A DNA stretch of 32,204 bases, taken from positions 1-32,204 of the forward strand of contig DUSO01000171.1 of NCBI GenBank assembly GCA_012842565.1, read 5' to 3'. The notes beneath the pieces were generated by a model. The model saw nothing but the letters and a program-made list of their open reading frames with translations. It was not told where the DNA came from and made no database searches. Source of the DNA: Bacillota bacterium (GTDB lineage Bacteria > Bacillota > SHA-98 > Ch115). The position numbers were made by a program, and so were the translations under genes. Of the stretch, positions 1 through 9,010 are shown in pieces (within the stretch, counting starts at the first letter, position 1; each line of letters opens with the position of its first letter).

Positions 1-399
1 AGACGCCAGGCAGCGAGGTACCTGATGCTGGCAAAGTCGCTTGGAATCCCTCGGGCAGGGGATCTCCTGACCCAGTCCCTGCTTCGCATATCCAACCTTG
101 AGGCGGCAGTGTCCCGACTGGACCGCCAATTTGAGGCTGACCGGGATGCAGTGGCTACTTCCATTAAGCATATTGGTCTGGTTAGGTTTAATGCCTTCGG
201 TGATATCGGCGGTGGACAGAGCTTTTCCCTGGCGGCAGCAGACTCTAACGGTGATGGCGTCATACTTACCGCGCTCCATTCACGTGAGGAATTTCGTTTT
301 TATGCCAAGCCCCTCAAATCATGGTCTTCGACATACCCGCTCTCGAGGGAAGAAGGGGAGGCCATAGATGCCGCTAGGAGCCGCAAGCCCCGTACCTGA
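1..399 (+). CDS. DUF4446 family protein, 5' end outside the window
   Basis: The frame is open from base 1, so the gene starts upstream and the ATG at 25 is probably internal. The visible part has a helical, probably coiled-coil segment (LEAAVSRLDRQFEADRD), then the core I associate with DUF4446: VGLVRFNAFGDIGGGQSFSLA-like sequence, a variable acidic loop (DSNGDGV), SREEFRFYAKP and the closing LSREEGEAIDAA. Full-length members also carry an N-terminal membrane helix, which would lie outside the window. The function is unknown. In Clostridia these genes often sit beside parA/parB near the replication origin, which fits the parS site 3.2 kb downstream. Family assignment is fairly sure; the function is not. 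Confidence 0.8.
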   Translation, partial: RRQAARYLMLAKSLGIPRAGDLLTQSLLRISNLEAAVSRLDRQFEADRDAVATSIKHIGLVRFNAFGDIGGGQSFSLAAADSNGDGVILTALHSREEFRFYAKPLKSWSSTYPLSREEGEAIDAARSRKPRT

Positions 400-740
400 C
401 AGGGGAACCCGTGACATGCCGTGCGAGCCCCGCAAAAGCCTGGATGGCGTTGTAGGCTCGGTTCCGTCAGGCCTCTCACGTCAGGGATCGCCTCCGATCG
501 GCCTCGAGATCTCCGACCCTAAGGTTTCAAAAAAGGTCCAATGCATTGTAACACGCCATCTTGGCGGTATCCCATCCCTATAATGCTCATCTCGCTCCGG
601 TGGTGATGCCTACCCTGAGACTGCTACTCATATGTTCGGTTGCCTTACCCGTTGAGCATTGCCGCACCGCGCCAACTGGCTACTTTGTTAGTCTTGGAAA
701 TAGCCTCCCCTTCCAAATTTGATTCCCCAAGGCAGGAAAA
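400..740. other. Gene-free stretch after the DUF4446 gene
   Basis: No reading frame here has a plausible ribosome binding site or recognisable protein. The short ATG frame at 368-583 overlaps the DUF4446 gene in another frame and looks random. I see no clear terminator hairpin with a T-run. Confidence 0.5.
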
Positions 741-769
741 TTGACCCTGGCGGCGAATGAATTTATAGA
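741..769 (+). promoter_or_regulatory. SigA-type promoter for the M23 peptidase gene
   Basis: TTGACC (741-746) and TATAGA (764-769) are separated by 17 bp, close to the housekeeping consensus. Transcription would start near 776, leaving about 115 nt of leader before the ATG at 893. Seen by eye only. Confidence 0.55.
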
Positions 770-892
770 CAACCCCACTTTTTTCCCAGCCAGGTATCCG
801 CCTACCATAGGTGCATAATCCCAGGCATAACTCGCAATAATCTTGGTGTGGGTAGGCTGGTGTCCATTTTTGTTGCTTCAGGGGGGCGGCTC

Positions 893-1915
893 ATGCATGT
901 TCCTGCCATATTTGGTAGGCTTCGGAGGCTGAGGCGGAGTAGCTTGACATTCATGGTTGTACCATCCTCAAATGGCCCCGTCAGGTCCTTCTCCGTCTCA
1001 CTTCCTGCTGTCTGCGCGTGTGCGGGACTCGCCGCAGGGTTGATTATAGCCTTGGGGGCTACATATGCGCGGCTATGTGCGACGGCCGTTGCCGCGTATC
1101 GTGCACGTCTTCACAATGAGGCGCTTGTCGAGAGCTTGACTCGGGACAATCTCGAGCTCAGGACAGTGGCGGAGGAACAGAATGATCGCCTGGAGCTGAT
1201 ATCCCATAAGGTCCGGGCTTTGGAGGAGAAATTGGTCGCCCTGGATAATCTCGGCACGGAGATACGCGCCATAATCAGTGGTAAGTCAGGAAAGGCCCTC
1301 AACCAGGTGCCCAGCCGCGGCGTTTCGCGCACTTCCCCCGGGCGTGCGGCTGGCTTGCCCGCTCCGGCCACGCGGGGTGGTGGCGTGGCTGAAGCCAGCG
1401 ACGGTCATATGATGTCTGCCGATGAGTTAAGCATGTCACTAGATGATTTGCTTCGTCGGGCGGCATCGGTCTCGGCCGAATTCGCCGAACTCAAAGGCCA
1501 GGCGGTATCATACCGGCGAAGGCTTGACAGCACCCCTGACCTCTGGCCAGTCAGGGGAAGGATTTCCTCCGGATTTGGCCGTCGAATACACCCAATAACG
1601 CGGAGGATGCACTTCCATTCGGGAGTTGATATCGTGGTTCGGTCGGGGACCCCTGTGCACGCCACCGCGAAAGGGAAGGTGAGTTACGCTGGGTGGAGAT
1701 CCGGGTACGGTTGGTGCATAGAACTGGAACATGGTTATGGAGTTTCCACTCTATATGCGCACCTGTCCAGGTTTACAGTACGGTGCGGAGATAAGGTGGA
1801 TAAAGGCCAAGTGATAGCATACTCGGGGAGTTCCGGCACAAGTACGGGGCCCCATGTTCATTACGAAGTAAGACGCTATGATGCCCCGGTCAATCCATGG
1901 AACTACATGCACTGA
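893..1915 (+). CDS. M23 (LytM-type) metallopeptidase, membrane-anchored
   Basis: This is a predicted peptidoglycan endopeptidase of 340 aa. It has a basic N-terminus, one membrane segment (about residues 36-56), an extracytoplasmic coiled coil (about 77-130), a low-complexity linker and a C-terminal LytM domain. The zinc ligands are visible: HSGVD (H242, D246) and HVH (about H321 and H323 in GPHVHYEV). I chose the ATG at 893 because GGGGGG lies 6 nt upstream; a GTG at 848 would add 15 residues. The domain order matches coiled-coil M23 proteins that trim wall cross-links during growth or sporulation. The bactofilin gene 680 bp downstream is a suggestive partner, since M23 enzymes and bactofilins act together in cell-shape control in other bacteria. 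Whether it is active on the wall or works as a scaffold is unknown. Confidence 0.88.
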   Translation: MHVPAIFGRLRRLRRSSLTFMVVPSSNGPVRSFSVSLPAVCACAGLAAGLIIALGATYARLCATAVAAYRARLHNEALVESLTRDNLELRTVAEEQNDRLELISHKVRALEEKLVALDNLGTEIRAIISGKSGKALNQVPSRGVSRTSPGRAAGLPAPATRGGGVAEASDGHMMSADELSMSLDDLLRRAASVSAEFAELKGQAVSYRRRLDSTPDLWPVRGRISSGFGRRIHPITRRMHFHSGVDIVVRSGTPVHATAKGKVSYAGWRSGYGWCIELEHGYGVSTLYAHLSRFTVRCGDKVDKGQVIAYSGSSGTSTGPHVHYEVRRYDAPVNPWNYMH

Positions 1916-1925
1916 CAGGGGTAGA

Positions 1926-1952
1926 GGTGACCCGGTCGCCGCGGATCTTTTT
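1926..1952 (+). terminator. Possible weak terminator after the M23 gene
   Basis: GGTGACCCGGTCGCC (1926-1940) can fold into a 6-bp stem with one G-T pair and a 3-nt loop. Five T residues follow after a 7-nt gap (1948-1952). The gap makes this weaker than a standard intrinsic terminator. Confidence 0.3.
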
Positions 1953-2580
1953 ACTCCTGGAGACGCTTTGCAGTTTATTGGCGTATTGGCAGCTATTGTC
2001 AAGGATAGCAGATGGAATGCCGTGGGATCATAGAATCTCCACAACTACTAGCGCAAATAAATCAGACCTCCATCCTAACCGTAGCTGATGGGAAAAGTAC
2101 CCGTGCGACAGGGAAAAGTGAGGCCTGGTCAGGTCCCTCCGCATTCCCGGCGGCTAATCGCCAATATTCCATAGATGAAGTCAAAGGGCCTCTGCAGTCT
2201 GGCCGGTCGTATAGGCCGCAAGGACCAGAGGCGGTATAATGATACGATATGGCTTAAAGCGGTGGTCGCGGGGACGACGCGGGATGAAGGCGCGGAGAGA
2301 TGAGAAACCGGTTGATCCCGGCGGCATAAGGCACACCGTCTGCGGCGAACGACCCCACAAGTTTATCCTGCCCGGCGTGACAAACCGTCCCACTCTATTG
2401 TTTGGTATGGGCGCACCTTTCAGCCTTCCACGCGGGTACCCTGAAGGTTAGTGAAGCTCCGAAGTGAATGTCCGGGAGGGTAGCGGCCCGGCGCCGATCA
2501 GCCCGGGTGCGTTTTTGCATATTGTATGCCATTTCCTCCGAGAGGTATACGTGGTGGGGTTAATAGGCGGAGGGACACTG
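1953..2580. other. Gene-free stretch between the M23 and bactofilin genes
   Basis: No convincing gene is visible. A TATAAT hexamer at 2235-2240 lies after a GC-rich partial inverted repeat (CCTCTG about 2189, CAGAGG about 2226), but no acceptable -35 box is present at the right distance. The frame from 2464 is an upstream extension of the bactofilin frame without start support. Confidence 0.4.
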
Positions 2581-2595
2581 GGAGGGTGCCGAGGC

Positions 2596-3054
2596 ATGTT
2601 TAGCAGGAAAGCGGATCTCGCAGAGTCCCGCAAGTTCATTACGGTGGTAGGTACTGATACCAGGATCGAGGGAGTGATAAGTGGGAGCGGCTCCATTCGG
2701 GTAGATGGACAGGTCAAGGGGGAAATCAATATATCGGGCGATTTGACGATAGGGGATAAGGGTGTGGTAGAGGCCAAGGCCCTGGCCAGGAATGTGGTAA
2801 TTGCGGGCGAATTTCGCGGTTCCATCCAGGCAACGGGGAAACTTGAGATACCACCTAGCGGTCGGCTTTACGGGGATGTCGCGGTGTCTGCATTGATAAT
2901 CGACGACGGCGCGGTGTTTAAGGGTCGTTGCGATATAGTAAGGGCCGATAAGGCTGGTCTCAAGCTTCTCCCTGGGGGTACCGAGCCCGAGGCCGGGGAC
3001 CGGGGAAGGCAGGAGGAACCATCCCCCCGCGAGACGTCAGGCGAGGGCCGGTGA
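2596..3054 (+). CDS. Bactofilin (polymer-forming cytoskeletal protein)
   Basis: This is a 152-aa bactofilin. A short N-terminal tail (MFSRKADLAESRKF) precedes a beta-helix domain with the regular hydrophobic-glycine pattern of the family (residues about 13-110), including TRIEGVISGSGSIRVDGQVKGEI and GEFRGSIQATGKLEI. A charged, disordered C-terminal tail follows. Bactofilins self-assemble into filaments without nucleotide and organise wall enzymes or chromosome-segregation proteins. The ATG at 2596 has GGAGGG 9 nt upstream; an in-frame start at 2464 lacks this and would add a non-homologous leader. The position between an M23 peptidase and a parS site fits a role in cell shape, sporulation or ParB-linked organisation, but that role is inferred. 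Confidence 0.9.
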   Translation: MFSRKADLAESRKFITVVGTDTRIEGVISGSGSIRVDGQVKGEINISGDLTIGDKGVVEAKALARNVVIAGEFRGSIQATGKLEIPPSGRLYGDVAVSALIIDDGAVFKGRCDIVRADKAGLKLLPGGTEPEAGDRGRQEEPSPRETSGEGR

Positions 3055-4501
3055 CTGCGACGGAGTTAGGCCACCGCTGGCGACAATGATCTTGCTCTGG
3101 AGAGGTGCAGGTCCCATGGCGCTACCCTCCCGGTCGCCCCGCGGTGGCATTCGGGTGTTCGTATTCCGTCCACCTTCTGTCCGGCGACGGGGCTACGGTA
3201 CACCTGGGTGCGGTAGGCCCGGCGCCCGGGCGAGGTTGCGAGGGTATGCCTTACTAGTCCTGCCCATAACCTGGAATGCCGGAGAAGAGCCGTGAGCCAC
3301 GTTAGTGCCCGGGCCGGGAGAAGGCCATGGGGTCCTTCGCTGCACAAGCCATGACCCACATAAGCTACGACCTCGTGGAGGCGTCCCTTGGTGCTGGGCC
3401 GTGCTGTCTGGCTTCCGTGTTCTGAGACCCAGGCTTGAACCTCGGCTAAGGGTGTGTGAACGGGGTAAGGGCGTGCGAACAGCCGGCAGGCCCGAATTGA
3501 GGGCCCGCATGGCACCGGTCGCGTGAGCGGCAAGACCGTGGGCTGGCACGGATCGCACTTATCTCCCTGTCCCAAGGAGAACCTCTTCGTGGCTATCTCT
3601 TTGCGGTTATAACGCGAATGTTCCACGTGGAACATTCGCGACATGGGTCTGGCATCGCGGCCGGGCATCATCCTCTCTGGCTAAATGGGGTCGCCGTGCG
3701 GAAGCAAACTAACCCTGTCCGGGGCGGATGCATGGCGCCCCAAAGCTGGCCACCTTCAACGCTAGGGCGCTCACTACCTTAAACGTTGTGGCTCATGGAC
3801 AAATAGACGGGGGTTCTCGTTACCGAGGTCATGTGGCTCTGCCTTCTTCGCCATCCTACCAGGTCCCTAGCAAAGAGGGTAAAAAAACGGCTCAGCCACC
3901 CTGGGGGTACTTCTCCGCTCCCGGTCTCTATCGTTTGGCATCAAACAGCGAGCGGGGCCAGGAACGCGGGAAAGCCTGGTTAAGGCCATAGGCCCCGCGA
4001 GAGGCCCCAAAATAGGGCGAATGTTGAGATATCCAACCCCCGACGTGAACACGGCTATAACGCTGGAAGACATCTATCACGAACACAGGATTGAGGTAAG
4101 GGTTCGACAGTTGCCGGCCATCTTCATAGCTGAGGAGCGAGAAAACCCGGTGCCGGGGGACAAGACTCCCAGACTTCAGTGGGATGGAAGGAACTCGCGC
4201 CAAAGGGTATGGTATAGATACTTAAGGGGATTAACCGGGCAAGGGGTTGATGCTATCTGGAAGCCGTCCCTGAAAAAGGAGCCGAGCGGGTGCATTATCC
4301 TCAATGAACCGGGATGCTCCCCTAAAAACAAGCGCTGGTTCGATTCGGTCTAGTTTTCATGGGCGGTGGCGATGACGTGCCGTCATGAACGGCTACCTTG
4401 AAAATGCGCCGGATATCTTCATCAATCGATGGTGCCGGCACGGCCGGTCATTTGAGCCGGTCGGCCTGAATATACTCTGAGGGCCAGGTGATACTAGTAC
4501 C
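3055..4501. other. 1.45-kb gene-poor region carrying parS
   Basis: Open frames exist on both strands but none shows a recognisable family, ribosome binding site or protein-like composition. The longest (minus, 3066-3671) starts across the parS palindrome and is probably spurious. The plus-strand frame 4021-4353 (110 aa) has no clear SD and no family I recognise. The part at about 3290-3560 is rich in short GC stems and reads like structured RNA or a decayed element, but I could not assign it to any class. The only strong signal is parS at 3613-3640. Confidence 0.45.
3613..3640. promoter_or_regulatory. parS site (ParB/Spo0J binding site)
   Basis: TGTTCCACGTGGAACA (3619-3634) matches the conserved parS consensus found across bacteria, differing from the common Bacillus form only at the paired inner position. 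Here the symmetry extends to a perfect 28-bp palindrome, flanked by CGCGAA and TTCGCG. parS loads ParB, which spreads and recruits SMC and ParA for origin segregation. Most parS sites lie near oriC, so this argues that the window is origin-proximal, consistent with the DUF4446 and yyaC genes that often neighbour parAB. I found no second copy in the window. Confidence 0.88.
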
Positions 4502-5197
4502 ATGTATGAAAACCGCCACGCGGCAGGGAGAGCGCTCGGGAAAAGGCTCTCCACATTGAAGGGGAGAGATGTTGTCGTCTTGGGCTTGTTGCGGGGTGGT
4601 ATCCCGGTAGCCTTCGAGGTTGCCAGGGAGCTGGAGGCACCGCTTTACCCGCTGCTTCCGAGAAAGATAGGGGCACCGTCGGACCCTGAGCTCGCCATAG
4701 GAGCGGTCGCGCAGGATGGTACCGTGGTCTTAAACGAGGCACTGGTAAACCTGCTTTCGGTTGAGAAGAAATATATCGACGATACCGTAACGAAGGAACG
4801 CCTGTTAATCGAAAAGCGCCTTGCAGGGCTTGGCGAATTTGCCACACTCCCGGACCTCACCAGCAAGGTAGTAATCCTCGTGGATGATGGCATCGCTACC
4901 GGGTATACCATGTTGGCAGCCGCAACATCTGCCCGGAAGGCCAGACCCCGGCAGGTTATCATTGCAGCACCTGTTGCACCACGGGAGGCCCTCCGGCAAT
5001 TCTCTGGCGCTGCAGATGAGGTCGTGGTACTCTCCACCCCATATCCGTTCTTCGCCGTTGGCCAATTCTATTCAGATTTTTCGCCGGTTAGCGATGAGGA
5101 GGTGAATTCAATCCTTGCTCAGCACGCGTCCTGGCTCAGGCGGCAGCGTGAGCTCCAAGGGCGGCATGGGCCCGGTGCCGGTGATGCGAGCGTATAA
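4502..5197 (+). CDS. Phosphoribosyltransferase-domain protein (COG1926-like)
   Basis: This 231-aa protein has a type I phosphoribosyltransferase fold. The PRPP-binding loop is at about residues 124-136 (ILVDDGIATGYT), with the two acidic residues followed by the small-residue phosphate loop. Near the N-terminus LGLLRGGIPVAFEVA is the usual PPi-loop region, and PRKIGAPSDPELAIGAV is typical of the COG1926 subgroup rather than of Hpt, Apt or PyrE. The substrate is not known for this subgroup. The start ATG at 4502 has a modest AGGTGA about 12 nt upstream. The gene stands alone, with a small hairpin (GCC-GCC-TTC-GGC-C-GGC, about 5231-5247) downstream. Confidence 0.85.
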   Translation: MYENRHAAGRALGKRLSTLKGRDVVVLGLLRGGIPVAFEVARELEAPLYPLLPRKIGAPSDPELAIGAVAQDGTVVLNEALVNLLSVEKKYIDDTVTKERLLIEKRLAGLGEFATLPDLTSKVVILVDDGIATGYTMLAAATSARKARPRQVIIAAPVAPREALRQFSGAADEVVVLSTPYPFFAVGQFYSDFSPVSDEEVNSILAQHASWLRRQRELQGRHGPGAGDASV

Positions 5198-5368
5198 AGG
5201 CGCGGGGCATTTGCAAAGTAGTCCAACATGCCAGCCTTCGGCCGGCACCATCGAAGCGTGAAAACACGCGACGCATTTCAAAGTAGCGTGGCTACCAGTG
5301 AAAGGCCGATGTATAGGTCGATTTATAGAATGAAAAGTCAATGAGCAGAGGGTGGTGAAAGGAGCAGG

Positions 5369-5623
5369 ATGCCAAAGGGGATTATAGCCGTTGCCGAGGG
5401 ACTCACCAATGTGGGCGTGCTACTCGAACGAGAGGGCTATGCAGTCGTTGGTATCGACGGGAACCTCGGCCGTGTCGATGCTGTGGTGACCTCCGGCGTC
5501 GACACAGATATGTCGGGCGTTTCGGCGATATTCACGAAGGCCCCGGTTATAGACGTAGCTGGGAAGTCTCCCCGTGAAGTGCTACAGGCCGTGGAGGAGA
5601 CTATTGCCAAGAAGCGCCTATAG
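5369..5623 (+). CDS. YkuS/UPF0180 family small protein
   Basis: This 84-aa protein matches the UPF0180 pattern I recall: MPKGIIAVAEGLTNVGVLLEREGYAVV, then a central AVVTSGVDTDMSGV segment, then TKAPVIDVAGKSPREV. The start is clear: AAGGAG (5359-5364) lies 4 nt before the ATG. UPF0180 proteins occur in spore-forming Firmicutes and have no established biochemical function. It sits alone between the phosphoribosyltransferase gene and yyaC. Confidence 0.85.
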   Translation: MPKGIIAVAEGLTNVGVLLEREGYAVVGIDGNLGRVDAVVTSGVDTDMSGVSAIFTKAPVIDVAGKSPREVLQAVEETIAKKRL

Positions 5624-6113
5624 AGGTACGTGACGTTCTAGATCGTCTCCTATGCCGCCTGGGCTGGCATCTGCGGGGTTACGACAAGCCGCCCGGGGGG
5701 CCTCTCCGGGCGGGGACCTCAATAATGCGGCGGGCGCAGGTCATGTCTTGAGGACATGGGAAGCGGCTTGCGGCGGTCTTTTTTGTATCCGCAGTCTCGT
5801 ACCGGCCCCGGGCTGGAGACCGACCATTGACGTTGCAACTCAAGCCCCGGCGGGAGCTTCGTCGGCAATGTCGCCCGCAAAGCCTGCAGTTGGGCATAGC
5901 AATACGGCGTTGTAGCCATCTTGGGACCCCAGCCCCGGTCAGATCCCATGATGACGGCTGGCAGTCATGACTTAATCTTTCCCAGCTCCCCTTGCCCTGC
6001 CGGAGAGGAAGGGCGGTTATGAGGGATGCTGATAGCATTCCGGTTGCACTGACGGCGAAAAATGAGGGGTAAGGCAATGATCGATACAAAACGACATGGA
6101 TCGTAAAGATTTC
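5624..6113. other. Intergenic stretch with a GC-rich hairpin
   Basis: No gene is visible. CCGCCCGG (5689-5696) pairs perfectly with CCGGGCGG (5706-5713) across a 9-nt loop. No T-run follows on either strand, so at most it is a weak bidirectional transcription end between convergent genes. Confidence 0.4.
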
Positions 6114-6764
6114 CTAGCGGTGTCCCTGCCCGTAAGGTTTTTCAATTACGCCCAGTAACGCCGGCACAAGCCCGCATGCGATGGTCTTAGCCATTCTAAA
6201 TACAAGGCTTAGGCGGGTGTTTTGGAGGACGAGGTATTCCATATACCCGCCGACATTCACTATTCCGGTTATATGTAAGTCGCCCACAGCCGGCAAATCC
6301 TTATTGACCCCCGTGCCGGGCTTTACCGGTCCCTTACTGATCACAATGGCCCCCACGCTTTCCAGGCGCCCGAGGCATGCGTCGACGGCGATGACATAGG
6401 GCCTGGGGTAGGTCACAGTAACCCGGCGGATAGCATCTGAGAGATTTGCGGCATGCACCGGTTCGTCGAGAGTACCGAGCACCAAATCACCAGGGATGCC
6501 GAGCTCAACAAGGGTAGAGCCCACAAGAGGACCGAGAGAATCGCCCGTTGATCGATCGGTGCCGATGCACATTACGACTGGGGAGCGTGAAGGCTGTATT
6601 GCGAGATCGCAAGACAGGTAATGACGTAGGGCCCGCTCGACCACGGCGGGCGCCTCCGGGTCCTGCATATGCACGCGCAAAGAGGTCTCTTTTGGCGCGC
6701 TCGGCAGCCCCCAATGAAAGGGCGTTGTGACAGGTTGACCAGGCTGATCCGATCCCAGCCTCAT
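6114..6764 (-). CDS. yyaC: YyaC family spore protease homologue
   Basis: This 216-aa protein carries the YyaC signature: VVMCIGTDRSTGDSLGPLVG, then GTLDEPVHAANL and IAVDACLGR, then a C-terminal hydrophobic GLVPAL region. The family (DUF1256) resembles the germination protease GPR fold and is confined to endospore formers. In Bacillus it is encoded beside the parAB (soj-spo0J) locus. I chose the ATG at 6764 because AGGGGG lies about 8 nt upstream and because the RVHMQDPEA segment after it matches the family N-terminus. An upstream frame to 6830 and an internal ATG at 6668 are less likely. The gene opposes its neighbours and probably has a forespore-type promoter, which I could not identify. 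Confidence 0.88.
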   Translation of the reverse strand: MRLGSDQPGQPVTTPFHWGLPSAPKETSLRVHMQDPEAPAVVERALRHYLSCDLAIQPSRSPVVMCIGTDRSTGDSLGPLVGSTLVELGIPGDLVLGTLDEPVHAANLSDAIRRVTVTYPRPYVIAVDACLGRLESVGAIVISKGPVKPGTGVNKDLPAVGDLHITGIVNVGGYMEYLVLQNTRLSLVFRMAKTIACGLVPALLGVIEKPYGQGHR

Positions 6765-7616
6765 GATCCAACCCCCTGCTCTAGGTGTCTCCTGCAAACA
6801 CGGCTCTTGCATCGCCAGGGGCAATGGCATTCCGGCGGTAGCCAGGTGTCCCTGGCGAGCACGGTACTTGCCCTCCGGTGTCGGGCCCCTTAGTCAAACT
6901 CCATGTCTCACATACCAGGTGGTGCGTGCCGGCCACCGGTGGGCTACAGGTGCGCGGGAATGTCGACGCATAAAAAGTATATGAGCCGCCCCGGTCAGGT
7001 ATTCAAGGAGACCATTTTTGTCGCCATAGTCACCACGAAGCTCCCACACCATTTTCGTGAACTGGCGGGACAATATAACCCGTAGCGAACCCGGTGGCTT
7101 ATGGCCGGGTGGCCAGGGTAGCCGGCTCACCAGTAGCTGGAATCTTGTGTGCGCGAGACAATTAGACCAAAATATTCAATTTACTATTTTCCATAATTTA
7201 GAATAAAGGCCCCCGGGTCGCCGTGGCGGTATGCCCGCAGGGCACCATCCATGGGCATAACCTGCTGCCTGACCTGCATAGTGTACAGAGTAGTCGCACA
7301 TGCCAGCTCCGGCTACGTCATCGGGAGTTAAACGGCCCTGAATTCTCAAAGAAGCGTAAACGCACCGGGAGCCGGCCGGGGGCGCTCCTTGCCGTGATCC
7401 AAGCGGTGCGACCGGGGCCCGGGATATTTCCCGGGAAATCTTAGCGCAGAACTGGTTTTGGCGCGCAGGCCTGCCTGAGGTCAACAGAGGCATGGGTGCG
7501 AAACCATCGTGCGGGCCGGGCCGTCGGTCCGTGCGCAGCCACTCCATGCCAGGGGCAACAGGGTAAACAGCGGTGAGAGCGGGTTCCGATGACCAGGAAT
7601 ATGGGGGTATCAACTG
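6765..7616. other. Gene-free stretch between divergent yyaC and the YkvI-type gene
   Basis: No credible gene. The minus-strand frame at 7176-7613 looks random. A conspicuous AT-rich patch lies at about 7165-7208 in otherwise GC-rich DNA and could be a promoter region for either direction. I could not fit a -35/-10 pair with confidence. Confidence 0.45.
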
Positions 7617-8732
7617 GTGGCGGTATCAAAGTCCCCTTCTAGTGGTTCCTTTACATCCGTAGCGGCAGCGGCAGCTACATATATCGGGGCAGTGGTGGGA
7701 GCGGGTTTTGCCTCGGGGAAGGAAATATACCTTTTCTTTACAAGTCTGGGAGCGGCATCGAGGCCAGGGATAGTGGTATCCGCCTTCCTTTTCGTTCTTG
7801 CAGGTGGTGCCTTGCTGGATCTTTCGAGAAACCTCAAGAGGGACGATATCGAGGGGTTACTTGGAGCGACCCTGGGCGGCATCGGGGTACGGCTGCTCAC
7901 CCCTGCGATGATGGCCTTCATCTATGGGGCGCTCGCGATAATGCTCGCAGGCGGCGGGTCTTTAAGCCATACGGGCGCAAGCCTTGATCGGGACATCGGG
8001 ATCATAATCACCGCTACCATCGTCTGCGTCATCGTCCTGAATGGGTCCGGTGGTATACTACTAAGCAACCTGGTGATCGTCCCAGTGATGGCGGCAGTAA
8101 TGCTTTATACCGCCACCACCGTACTGATTCATCCGGAAATGTCCGGCCCAGACATGACCGGGGTTGGATGGATGTATGAGGGACAGTGGATATGCTCTAT
8201 TTGGGCTCCCGTGATATACACCTCTTATAACCTCTTGCTTGTCATGGGCATGCTTGCGGCAATCGGTAACCGCATCCCGGGATCAAGATCTGCTTACTTT
8301 TCAGCAACCGCAGGTGGCGTTGGTATCGGCCTCCTCCTGGGCATCATCAATGAAGCGATGCTCCGAAGCCCCGACGCTATCGCGGATTCAGAGATTCCGA
8401 TGCTAGCCATGGCCGCATTGAGGGGGCGAGGGGTCCAGCTTGCCTATCAAATAGCCGTGTATATGGCGATGATAACGAGCGCGACCAGTGCGGCATATAC
8501 AATTGGCAAGCGGCTTGGGCCCATAGTAAATTCCAGTCCGAGCCGCGTGGGGGCCTGGATCACTGTGTTGGCCGTGCCGCTTGCTCGCCGCGGCTTTACC
8601 ACACTCCTGACGCATATTTACCCGCTGGCCGGATACATCGGGATCCCTATGCTTTCAGCGATAATCATAAGATATCTGGTGGTCAAGCTTGCGGCAAGAG
8701 CAGGGATGAGCCCCAGAAACAAGCATCGGTAG
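7617..8732 (+). CDS. YkvI-type integral membrane protein (COG3949)
   Basis: This is a predicted polytopic inner-membrane protein of 371 aa with about ten hydrophobic segments. The N-terminal segment TYIGAVVGAGFASGKEIYLFF has the broken-helix GAG-FASGKE motif typical of the YkvI family, which belongs to the amino acid-polyamine-cation transporter-like (LeuT-fold) group. The substrate is unknown. The start is GTG at 7617, with GGGGG about 10 nt upstream; no better start exists because the first membrane segment begins about 15 residues in. The gene stands alone, 138 bp upstream of the longest VanW reading frame. Confidence 0.8.
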   Translation: MAVSKSPSSGSFTSVAAAAATYIGAVVGAGFASGKEIYLFFTSLGAASRPGIVVSAFLFVLAGGALLDLSRNLKRDDIEGLLGATLGGIGVRLLTPAMMAFIYGALAIMLAGGGSLSHTGASLDRDIGIIITATIVCVIVLNGSGGILLSNLVIVPVMAAVMLYTATTVLIHPEMSGPDMTGVGWMYEGQWICSIWAPVIYTSYNLLLVMGMLAAIGNRIPGSRSAYFSATAGGVGIGLLLGIINEAMLRSPDAIADSEIPMLAMAALRGRGVQLAYQIAVYMAMITSATSAAYTIGKRLGPIVNSSPSRVGAWITVLAVPLARRGFTTLLTHIYPLAGYIGIPMLSAIIIRYLVVKLAARAGMSPRNKHR

Positions 8733-9010
8733 CGGGAAGGATAACGGGAAAGAGCGGCAAATTCTATGATAGAGTGCGATAGAGTCCCTCGGGAAGCACG
8801 GTTCGCCCGGCGTAATATGGCGCCGGAAGAGTAGAAAGGCTGGGCGCACGAGTTCGCCATGGGAGCGCCGTGGCAGGCTCATGCGGCTCCGGACACAGAG
8901 GCGCGAGGTATATGGGTCTCCCATTGCGGCGCGCAGGCACCTCCAATGCCTCAGCGATGTTGCTGCGGGTCTTCCACGCGGCGACCCGACGATCAGGAAA
9001 CGGGGGCGCG

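Noticed and set aside
3066-3671. Minus-strand 201-codon frame near the MFHVEH sequence
   Set aside because: The FHVEH-like residues are simply translated parS. The rest has no family resemblance or SD and is GC-driven open frame.
4337-4346. GGTTCGATTC resembling a tRNA T-loop
   Set aside because: No acceptor, D or anticodon stems can be paired around it, and there is no CCA-type end.
4021-4353. Plus-strand 110-codon frame
   Set aside because: No ribosome binding site, no recognisable family and composition unlike the neighbouring real genes. A small gene cannot be excluded.
7176-7613. Minus-strand 145-codon frame
   Set aside because: Random-looking composition, no SD and no domain; left as intergenic.
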